A stretch of DNA of 61,944 bases from positions 1 to 61,944 of IMG/VR virus record IMGVR_UViG_3300020172_002942, one strand, 5' to 3'. Shown in pieces: positions 57,488 through 61,944 of this stretch (position 1 is its first letter; every line of letters begins with the position of its first letter). The stretch is from a virus. The position numbers and the translations under genes were made by a program. Below the pieces are notes generated by a model, which was not told the origin of the DNA, ran no database searches, and worked only from the letters and a program-made list of their open reading frames with translations.

Positions 57488-57877
57488 CATTTTATTAAGG
57501 CTATCTATCTGTGCTTGCTCATAGGTTAGCGAATCAAGAACAAATGTACTTTGAGTTGGTTGTCCTACATCCCTAGTAATTACTGAATGATTGTGAATGC
57601 CAATAGAACAATATATGTTATGCTTTTCTTTGAGCCAACTAAAGGCTTGTTGATATAATGGTGCACTGCACCAATTTGAATCTTTAAAATTTACTGAGTT
57701 AATCACATATGCTGTATCTGGTTCATCATACATGATCATTTTAGGTTCATTTTCAGCAGGGATATTCCACACACTCATCAAATCCCCATCATTTGCATAA
57801 CTGGTAAGACATTTTTCATCAAAACCTAATTTTTTAAGTTCTAATGCTTGGTCATAAGGGATAAATTCTTTGTTCAT
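57461..57877 (-). CDS. Conserved phage protein (NKEFIPYDQALELKKLGF type)
   Basis: 138 residues. NKEFIPYDQALELKKLGFDE and APLYQQAFSWLKEKHNIY are hallmarks of a frequent small-protein family in phages and mobile elements of Bacteroidota, with unknown function. The C-terminal part (LTYEQAQIDSLNKMIDIV) is helical. Last gene of the long leftward early operon. Confidence 0.75.
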   Translation of the reverse strand: MNKEFIPYDQALELKKLGFDEKCLTSYANDGDLMSVWNIPAENEPKMIMYDEPDTAYVINSVNFKDSNWCSAPLYQQAFSWLKEKHNIYCSIGIHNHSVITRDVGQPTQSTFVLDSLTYEQAQIDSLNKMIDIVNSTI

Positions 57878-57897
57878 AAGTTATTTATTTTAAAAAA

Positions 57898-58092
57898 TTA
57901 TAAAAGTTCTATTTTTTCAAGTTCATCATCGGTGTATGGTATTAAGCCAAGATGAGTTAATTTATCATTAATGTATATAAGTAACCAATAATCACTTAAT
58001 GAATTTGTATTTGGCATTTGTTCTCTAGCTTGATGACATAATATTTCAAACAACCTTTCATAATTTTTTCTAGTATGATAGTTTATCTTCAT
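57898..58092 (-). CDS. Small hypothetical protein
   Basis: 64 residues, helical (YERLFEILCHQAREQMPN, DYWLLIYINDKLTHLGL). No family recognised. In the early leftward gene run, 20 bases from the next gene and 20 from the previous. Confidence 0.6.
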   Translation of the reverse strand: MKINYHTRKNYERLFEILCHQAREQMPNTNSLSDYWLLIYINDKLTHLGLIPYTDDELEKIELL

Positions 58093-58112
58093 AATTTTAT
58101 TTTTATTGGTTA

Positions 58113-58277
58113 TTAAAAAGCATAAATTCTATCTTCCTTTTTTTTCTCTCTTAATTTACGATTATATATTTTTTCGCATTCTTTACACGATGAAGTACGC
58201 CCATCAAAGGCTGTCCTGTTTATGTAAAACTCTACCAGTTCCTTTACCAGTTGGCACTTTGCACATTTCTTTTTCAT
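58113..58277 (-). CDS. Zinc-ribbon-like small protein overlapping another gene
   Basis: 54 residues: MKKKCAKCQLVKELVEFYIN, RTAFDGRTSSCKECEKIYN, then a Lys/Arg/Glu helix ending IYAF. Two CxxC pairs (Cys5, Cys8; Cys31, Cys34) separated by 22 residues form a zinc knuckle, as in small HNH-associated or CxxCK.L..F-type phage proteins. Overlaps the end of the gene at 58204-58392 by 74 bases in another frame. The paired Cys make it very unlikely to be chance. Confidence 0.65.
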   Translation of the reverse strand: MKKKCAKCQLVKELVEFYINRTAFDGRTSSCKECEKIYNRKLREKKKEDRIYAF

Positions 58278-58392
58278 TTATAATCATTTTAAGTTTAGCA
58301 TTTTCAGCTTTTAATTCTTTTAATTGTTCCCTTAATGTATCATTCTCTAATTGAATGATATAATGGTCTTTAATCAGGTAATTGTTCTTCAT
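58204..58392 (-). CDS. Coiled-coil small protein
   Basis: 62 residues from the ATG at 58392 (an ATG two codons upstream at 58398 is also possible). QLENDTLREQLKELKAENAKLKMII is a leucine-zipper-like coiled coil. A longer frame reaching 58518 would run inside the neighbouring gene and is not chosen. Partner unknown. Confidence 0.6.
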   Translation of the reverse strand: MKNNYLIKDHYIIQLENDTLREQLKELKAENAKLKMIINEKEMCKVPTGKGTGRVLHKQDSL

Positions 58393-58621
58393 TCTCATTT
58401 GTTTCGGGTAAAATAAATTTTCTATTTGTAAGAGGGTTTGTTGCCCATTTATTGTATAGATCATACATTTCCTCAAATCTTTCTTGGTCATACCAAGCAT
58501 TGTGATATAGTTCTGCAACTATCATTTGTCTTTCATAAGGTGTAAAGTCTGCGAATGTTGTAAAGTTTTGAGGTTCTGTTGGTGTTCCCAATACTTGTTC
58601 TACTACTGATTGTTTTTTCAT
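58370..58621 (-). CDS. Small hypothetical protein (83 aa)
   Basis: 83 residues. FTPYERQMIVAELYHNAWYDQERFEEM and LYNKWATNPLTNRKFILPE suggest two helices; ends in an acidic tail. Its leader contains the 15-base element shared with gene 60009. Overlaps the next gene downstream by 23 bases. Confidence 0.65.
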   Translation of the reverse strand: MKKQSVVEQVLGTPTEPQNFTTFADFTPYERQMIVAELYHNAWYDQERFEEMYDLYNKWATNPLTNRKFILPETNENEEQLPD

Positions 58622-58637
58622 AATTTATTTTTTTTAG

Positions 58638-58652
58638 TGTGCGACCTAGTTT
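58638..58652. repeat. Leader element TGTGCGACCTAGTTT, copy 1
   Basis: An exact 15-base sequence found again at 60218-60232, in both cases in the gap between a stop codon and the leader of the next minus-strand gene. On the mRNA sense it reads AAACTAGGTCGCACA. It is GC-richer than its surroundings. Could be an RNA element or a protein-binding site. Confidence 0.6.
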
Positions 58653-58656
58653 TAAG

Positions 58657-58863
58657 TTAAAAATCTTTTTTTACTGTAAGTACATGTACCTTCCCTATCT
58701 TATCATACCTTACGACCTCTGGCAAATCCATATTTTTTTTGATACGGTATTTAATAGCTTGCCTTGTAACGGGTGCGTTAGCGTTTTTATTTGATACCCT
58801 AAAATAATTGGGATCAATTGTAGCTACATAGTCTTTAATGCTAATTTGTTTAGTCTTTGTCAT
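58657..58863 (-). CDS. Small hypothetical protein, possibly DNA-binding
   Basis: 68 residues. VSNKNANAPVTRQAIKYRIK then KNMDLPEVVRYDKIGKVHVLTV: a helix-turn-helix-like pattern (VTRQAIKYRI as recognition helix) followed by a beta hairpin, similar to phage excisionase-like winged folds. Overlaps the upstream gene by 14 bases. Fold assignment tentative. Confidence 0.6.
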   Translation of the reverse strand: MTKTKQISIKDYVATIDPNYFRVSNKNANAPVTRQAIKYRIKKNMDLPEVVRYDKIGKVHVLTVKKDF

Positions 58864-59056
58864 GTATTTCTAATTTTCTAATTACTTCAATAGTGGGTTC
58901 AGCTAAAAACCCGTTTACAATTTTTTCAAATAATTCATTTGCTTCTTCAAATTTTTTTGTGTAGGTTTCATTTACGTGTTCTCCATTTTTTGTAATATGA
59001 TACCATACATCTCCGTTAATCTCGGTTTTTTTTACTAATTCATAGTTTGTTGTCAT
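58850..59056 (-). CDS. Small hypothetical protein
   Basis: 68 residues. NYELVKKTEINGDVWYHITKNGE is a beta hairpin, then a helix (KFEEANELFEKIVNGFL). Similar small proteins are common in phages of Bacteroidota. Function unknown. Two bases from the next upstream gene. Confidence 0.6.
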   Translation of the reverse strand: MTTNYELVKKTEINGDVWYHITKNGEHVNETYTKKFEEANELFEKIVNGFLAEPTIEVIRKLEIHDKD

Positions 59057-59058
59057 AG

Positions 59059-59319
59059 TTAATTGGTTTTATAGTTTTTATTAAAATAATCTTCTCGTCC
59101 TTCATACTGAAATTGGTTTTCGTTCTTATGCCTATCCCATACATTTTGCTCCCCATCAGTAAAGGCTTGCTTAATTGCAATTTCTTCATAGTGTAAAAAT
59201 ACCTCGGCTAGCTTCATGCATTCCGTAGTGGTGTCCCTTACAATGTTTTCGTTAGTGGCTGGCATTGAGTCAATTGCTCTCTCAAAGGCTTTTAATAGCC
59301 TTGTAATTGGTGTTTCCAT
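59059..59319 (-). CDS. Small phage protein (EE..AIKQAFTDGE type)
   Basis: 86 residues. ECMKLAEVFLHYEEIAIKQAFTDGEQN and REDYFNKNYK correspond to LAEYLLEKEKEQIRNAYNEG and EEYYNQTHK in the N-terminal part of the protein at 49736, and to the next protein upstream. A family widespread in these phages with unknown role. Confidence 0.7.
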   Translation of the reverse strand: METPITRLLKAFERAIDSMPATNENIVRDTTTECMKLAEVFLHYEEIAIKQAFTDGEQNVWDRHKNENQFQYEGREDYFNKNYKTN

Positions 59320-59343
59320 AGTTTTGTTTATATTGTTATTAAA

Positions 59344-59574
59344 TTATTCTGCTGTGTCTTTATATTTAAGGAAAAACCATTTATCATGGCTCGTACCTTG
59401 GTTTCTCACGCCCTCATTAAAAACCTCTTTAAGTTCTTTTTCTTCATCATCTATAAGACTTTCGGCCATGTTCTTTGCTTGCATCAAGCCATAGTATTTA
59501 ATACCGCCTAACGTGTTCTTTTTAATTTCTTGTTCTAATTCATAAACAAGAGTTTCCATTGTAGTTTTCTGCAT
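59344..59574 (-). CDS. Small phage protein, paralogue of 59059
   Basis: 76 residues. KNMAESLIDDEEKELKEVFNEGVRN matches the EE..A...AF.DG/EG pattern of the neighbouring gene; the C-terminus ends KWFFLKYKDTAE. Probably a tandem duplicate. Function unknown. Confidence 0.65.
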   Translation of the reverse strand: MQKTTMETLVYELEQEIKKNTLGGIKYYGLMQAKNMAESLIDDEEKELKEVFNEGVRNQGTSHDKWFFLKYKDTAE

Positions 59575-59578
59575 TGTT

Positions 59579-59827
59579 TTATTTTTTAATTGTTTCTAAA
59601 ATAAGGTGCTCTATTTGGTGCCGTTGTTTTGGGGTTAATTTATGAGTAATAGTAATGGGTTGTTGGCAAAAAATAATGTCTAACTGATACAGCTGTATGT
59701 AATCATAGTTCCCGACCTCATGATAGCCATGCCCTTCTTCTATTTGCGATTGAACATGCTCAATTATGTACTGGGCCACAATCTCAAAGCCATTGTCATC
59801 GCATAGTGTTATGACGTTTTTTTGCAT
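59579..59827 (-). CDS. Small hypothetical protein
   Basis: 82 residues. A helix (FEIVAQYIIEHVQSQIEEG), a YIQLYQLDIIFCQQPITI strand pair and a C-terminal KLTPKQRHQIEHLILET helix. No family recognised. Overlaps the end of the upstream membrane peptide by 19 bases. Confidence 0.6.
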   Translation of the reverse strand: MQKNVITLCDDNGFEIVAQYIIEHVQSQIEEGHGYHEVGNYDYIQLYQLDIIFCQQPITITHKLTPKQRHQIEHLILETIKK

Positions 59828-59940
59828 AGTCTTACAATTTCATAGGCAGTCTGCCCGATTAATAATAGAGTACAAGCAAGGGGTACGCATACAAAGAAAA
59901 AGTACGCAAATCCCAATGTGCGAAAAAGAAATTTTCTCAT
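59809..59940 (-). CDS. Small membrane protein (43 aa)
   Basis: 43 residues: MRKFLFRTLGFAYFFFVCVP, then LACTLLLIGQTAYEIVRLCK and KTS. One long hydrophobic helix with basic ends. Overlaps the start of the downstream gene. First gene after the promoter at 59961-59991, so strongly and early expressed. Could protect the infected cell or alter the membrane; unknown. Confidence 0.55.
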   Translation of the reverse strand: MRKFLFRTLGFAYFFFVCVPLACTLLLIGQTAYEIVRLCKKTS

Positions 59941-59960
59941 AGTGTTTTGGTTTAGGAAAA

Positions 59961-59991
59961 CAAAGGTAATATTAATTTTGTTTTGAGCAAA
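59961..59991 (-). promoter_or_regulatory. Leftward promoter TTTG-N19-TACCTTTG
   Basis: On the minus strand TTTG (59988-59991) and TACCTTTG (59961-59968) with exactly 19 bases between them. Upstream is AGTTAATTTAATTAATTA, the AT repeat seen at other early promoters. The ATG at 59940 lies 20 bases downstream. Drives the run 57461-59940. Confidence 0.8.
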
Positions 59992-60008
59992 ATAATTAAT
60001 TAAATTAA

Positions 60009-60185
60009 CTAATTATCCTCTTTATCCCCATAAAAGTCTAGGGAATTGCCCTCCTCCTCGTAGTGTATTTTACTAATTTTTAGTTCCACCGAGGTTGAGT
60101 TATGCGGGATATTTAATTGATCACAAACGGCTGTCCAATCATGCCATTTTGCAAAGTCTTCGGGGTATAAATTTAATGTTGTCAT
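60009..60185 (-). CDS. Small hypothetical protein (58 aa)
   Basis: 58 residues: MTTLNLYPEDFAKWHDWTAV, CDQLNIPHNSTSVELKISKI and an acidic tail ending GDKEDN. Stop TAG at 60009. Upstream lies the TGTGCGACCTAGTTT element. No family recognised. Confidence 0.55.
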   Translation of the reverse strand: MTTLNLYPEDFAKWHDWTAVCDQLNIPHNSTSVELKISKIHYEEEGNSLDFYGDKEDN

Positions 60186-60217
60186 AAAGTAATTTTTAAG
60201 GGGTTTAAATTTGTTAA

Positions 60218-60232
60218 TGTGCGACCTAGTTT
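60218..60232. repeat. Leader element TGTGCGACCTAGTTT, copy 2
   Basis: Same 15 bases as at 58638-58652. It overlaps the stop codon of the gene ending at 60231 and lies 33 bases upstream of the ATG at 60185. Confidence 0.6.
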
Positions 60233-60434
60233 AAGGTTGAACTTGTGTATTTTCAATAATCGCATAATACTTATCATATAAATCATTGAAAATGTCTTGT
60301 GCTTCTTCTGTGTAGTTAGTGCATTCTTCGTCTTCGCCTCCCTCCCAAATAGCTACTGACTGGCACCAATTTTCCTCTAGTTCATAGCTAGCCAATTCGC
60401 TGGCCAATTCGACAATGTTAATAGTTACATTCAT
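60231..60434 (-). CDS. Small acidic protein
   Basis: 67 residues, very acidic (ELEENWCQSVAIWEGGEDEEC, EEAQDIFNDLYDKYYAIIE). It could mimic DNA, as phage anti-restriction proteins do, but nothing specific supports this beyond charge. The leader before its ATG is one of the repeated AAACAATTAAACTAAA elements. Confidence 0.6.
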   Translation of the reverse strand: MNVTINIVELASELASYELEENWCQSVAIWEGGEDEECTNYTEEAQDIFNDLYDKYYAIIENTQVQP

Positions 60435-60444
60435 AAAGTTTAGT

Positions 60445-60654
60445 TTAATTGTTTATTTCAGTTAATAATATTTGTTGCAAGTGAATAGGTAATTCAGTAC
60501 AAGAAATTATTTCTTCGTCATCAGTAAATAAATCGGCCTCCGCTTCTTCTATTGTACTATAAATAATTATTTTTTGAGAACCTCCAACATAACAGAGTAA
60601 ATCATCGCATTTTCGGTCATAAATAACATAATCATTTGAATTTAATTTTTTCAT
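60445..60654 (-). CDS. Small acidic hypothetical protein
   Basis: 69 residues. NDYVIYDRKCDDLLCYVGGS and KIIIYSTIEEAEADLFTDDEEI suggest a small beta-alpha protein with acidic surface. The last codons (EINN) fall in the repeated leader of the downstream gene. Confidence 0.6.
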   Translation of the reverse strand: MKKLNSNDYVIYDRKCDDLLCYVGGSQKIIIYSTIEEAEADLFTDDEEIISCTELPIHLQQILLTEINN

Positions 60655-60664
60655 AAAATTTAGT

Positions 60665-60868
60665 TTAATTGTTTATTTTTTTAAGATTATAAGGTACGCA
60701 ATCAAGGTAAAAATCAAAACTATACCCATAAACAGCCATTTCCTTGCCCATATTAATAAGGTCGGTATATTCTATACCCTTTTCAATTTCAAGGTCATTA
60801 TAACGGCTTAAAATAGCTTTTATTGGGTTGGGTAGCAATTCGGGTGCCTCAAATAAATCTTTTGCCAT
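60665..60868 (-). CDS. Small hypothetical protein
   Basis: 67 residues. LPNPIKAILSRYNDLEIEKG and YTDLINMGKEMAVYGYSFDFYLD: helical. No family recognised. Last codons (KKINN) fall in the repeated leader of the next gene. Confidence 0.6.
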   Translation of the reverse strand: MAKDLFEAPELLPNPIKAILSRYNDLEIEKGIEYTDLINMGKEMAVYGYSFDFYLDCVPYNLKKINN

Positions 60869-60873
60869 AAAGT

Positions 60874-61125
60874 TTAGTTTATTATTTCTTCAATTGTATT
60901 GCCATTTTTATCTAGTATTTCAATTAGGCTTGTGTCTGTTACGGTGTCATATAAATACTCGTAATCGTCCAAGTCATCATAAATAGTCCCATCTTTAATT
61001 TGGCTTAAAATTTGACTATTTGCGTCCTCTTGACTTGTTGCCTTTACATATTTTTTACTGCGTGTCCACATTTCAATACGTTGGTCAATGTGAAATTCAA
61101 ATAATTGTGTGTTTTCTGTTTGCAT
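60874..61125 (-). CDS. Small acidic hypothetical protein
   Basis: 83 residues. FEFHIDQRIEMWTRSKKYVK with a beta start, then ASQEDANSQILSQIKDG and DDLDDYEYLYDTVTDTSLIEIL. Acidic. The pattern (W.R..Y.V.A.s.EeA...i) is that of a common small phage protein. Function unknown. Confidence 0.6.
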   Translation of the reverse strand: MQTENTQLFEFHIDQRIEMWTRSKKYVKATSQEDANSQILSQIKDGTIYDDLDDYEYLYDTVTDTSLIEILDKNGNTIEEIIN

Positions 61126-61130
61126 AAAAT

Positions 61131-61673
61131 TTAGTTTAATTGTTTATTGTATTTAAATCTTTTTCCATTTTCTAGAAATTCGCATTCCATACCTTGCAAA
61201 TGATCCCCAATGCATTCGTCCGATATAAGCCATTCAAATTCTTCTTCTAGCATATTTAAGTAAGTTTGGCAAATATCATCTTTAAAAGCGTTATCGTTTT
61301 CATCTAGCTTTTCTTCCAATAATTCGCTATCTAAAACGTCCCCGTTTTCGTCCTTTTCGGCTTCTGCATAGGTTTTTTGTCTAGACTGAAGGTAACAATG
61401 TGCGTCCTTGTTTAGGGCCGTATTGTCCCCCCATTGAGCAATTATTTCTTTGGCAATTTTTTCTAAAGTTTCACTAAATTCAATATCTATTTTTTGGCTC
61501 GTTTCAAATTCAAAGGACTTTATATTTATGCCAAAACTTAACTTAGCGTCTAATATTGTGTCCTCCCACCAACCAAAATTGCCTAAAAAATATCGGTGGT
61601 CATTAAGGGCCGTTTCTTTTGCTGTGTCGTTTAATTCATTAAAAAAGTAGGTGTTAATTGTGTGCGTGTTCAT
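61131..61673 (-). CDS. Conserved phage protein (NELNDTAKETALNDHR type)
   Basis: 180 residues, acidic. YFFNELNDTAKETALNDHRYF and FGWWEDTILDAKLSFGINIKSFEFE match a widespread phage family of unknown function (F.EL...AK..A...hR......W.D......F). The C-terminal half is rich in Glu and Asp (ENGDVLDSELLEEKLDENDNA). Sometimes proposed as anti-defence or DNA-mimic proteins; not shown here. Confidence 0.7.
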   Translation of the reverse strand: MNTHTINTYFFNELNDTAKETALNDHRYFLGNFGWWEDTILDAKLSFGINIKSFEFETSQKIDIEFSETLEKIAKEIIAQWGDNTALNKDAHCYLQSRQKTYAEAEKDENGDVLDSELLEEKLDENDNAFKDDICQTYLNMLEEEFEWLISDECIGDHLQGMECEFLENGKRFKYNKQLN

Positions 61674-61692
61674 TTGTTATAATTTTAAAGGT

Positions 61693-61920
61693 TTATTTGT
61701 CCATAAATTCAATAATATACTTTTTCTCTAGTGTGTCATAAATAGCCATTAATTCCGTAGGGTTGGCCCTATCTTTGCTAATTGTATGCTCGTTAAATTC
61801 TTCGGGCAAGTCAATTTTTGGTATGCTGTTTTTTATTTGTTGGTTTACAATCGTCAAAAATATAATAAACCCGACTAAGAAAAATAAGAGGCCGACCTGC
61901 AAAATGTCATCTTTTTTCAT
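61693..61920 (-). CDS. Membrane-anchored small protein
   Basis: 75 residues. An N-terminal membrane helix (ILQVGLLFFLVGFIIFLTIV, about 6-25) followed by a soluble tail with a two-strand end (MAIYDTLEKKYIIEFMD). It is the first visible gene of the right-end leftward operon; its leader runs to the window end. Confidence 0.6.
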   Translation of the reverse strand: MKKDDILQVGLLFFLVGFIIFLTIVNQQIKNSIPKIDLPEEFNEHTISKDRANPTELMAIYDTLEKKYIIEFMDK

Positions 61921-61944
61921 AAAATTTAATTTAATTGTTTAATA

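Larger units (their letters stand above)
60435..61944 (-). repeat. Repeated translation-leader element of the right-end genes
   Basis: Near-identical leaders of about 20-24 bases lie directly before the ATGs of minus-strand genes at 60435-60456, 60655-60678, 61126-61147 and 61921-61944, with a shortened form at 60869-60882. Read on the mRNA they are AATAAACAATTAAACTAAA followed by two to four bases and ATG. They span upstream stop codons, so the same bases also encode C-terminal Asn residues. The last copy reaches the end of the window. Confidence 0.75.

Noticed and set aside
58393-58518. Upstream extension of the coiled-coil gene (starts at 58518)
   Set aside because: It lies inside the 58370-58621 gene in another frame and looks non-coding; ATG at 58392 is preferred.
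1-61944. tRNA, rRNA, insertion sequence or integrase genes
   Set aside because: No cloverleaf with a TTCGA-type arm, no transposase DDE or tyrosine/serine recombinase motifs recognised.

Overview
The window is an AT-rich genome, or nearly complete contig, of a tailed bacteriophage that probably infects a member of the Bacteroidota (Flavobacterium or Bacteroides side). The host call rests on several things seen in the DNA. Promoters follow the Bacteroidota pattern TTTG-N18..21-TAnnTTTG, and start codons sit behind A-rich leaders instead of Shine-Dalgarno sites. The primase resembles the BT4734 family, the replication protein carries a DUF4373/Lin1244-type N-terminus, and there are many small proteins of types common in phages of these hosts. 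I see no tail sheath, tail tube or classical tape-measure gene. A P22-like stabilisation/adaptor protein and a 2126-residue internal protein suggest a podovirus, loosely reminiscent of crAss-like virion modules. No giant phage RNA polymerase, integrase, tRNA or CRISPR array is visible.

Layout. 190-4786 (+): small regulators and virion-associated or accessory proteins, including tandem paralogues, a Dps-like protein and an HExxH protein. 4834-6966 (-): micropeptides, a YqaJ/lambda-type exonuclease and partners. 6967-7548: a gene-free repeat-rich region, the best candidate for a replication origin or control region. 7549-9044 (-): NinG/Rap recombinase and a winged-helix regulator. 9173-12827 (+): HTH protein, initiator-like protein, primase-helicase and SSB. 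12840-13085 (-): one isolated gene. 13216-46358 (+): packaging and virion genes (TerL, portal, scaffold, major capsid protein, connectors, a GroES co-chaperonin, stabilisation protein, internal proteins, collagen-like fibre with an S74 chaperone domain). 46371-50806 (-): a GT4/autotransporter-heptosyltransferase fusion, a methyltransferase-glycosyltransferase fusion, an HNH fusion and small proteins. 50892-53280 (+): a second sugar-transfer cluster. 53341-57477 (+): lysis genes (membrane proteins, spanin-like overlapping pair, holin, GH19 endolysin), a phosphoesterase and a small metallopeptidase. 57461-61920 (-): a run of tiny, probably early genes with near-identical leaders.

The most interesting signal is the combination of (a) at least six virion-region proteins carrying long Thr-rich tails or linkers (TTTTTTAAP type), (b) a fibre with two long Gly-Thr-Ser collagen-like blocks, and (c) an enzyme whose C-terminal half looks like the autotransporter strand-loop-strand O-heptosyltransferase family, fused to a GT4 domain and accompanied by several other glycosyltransferases. 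I infer, but cannot show, that the phage decorates its own repetitive adhesive proteins with sugars. Other notable signals are a shared late-promoter box, AT-rich repeats at early promoters, three TGTAGCTACA palindromes in front of the first operon, a GroES gene inside the virion operon, and repeated leaders at the right end.
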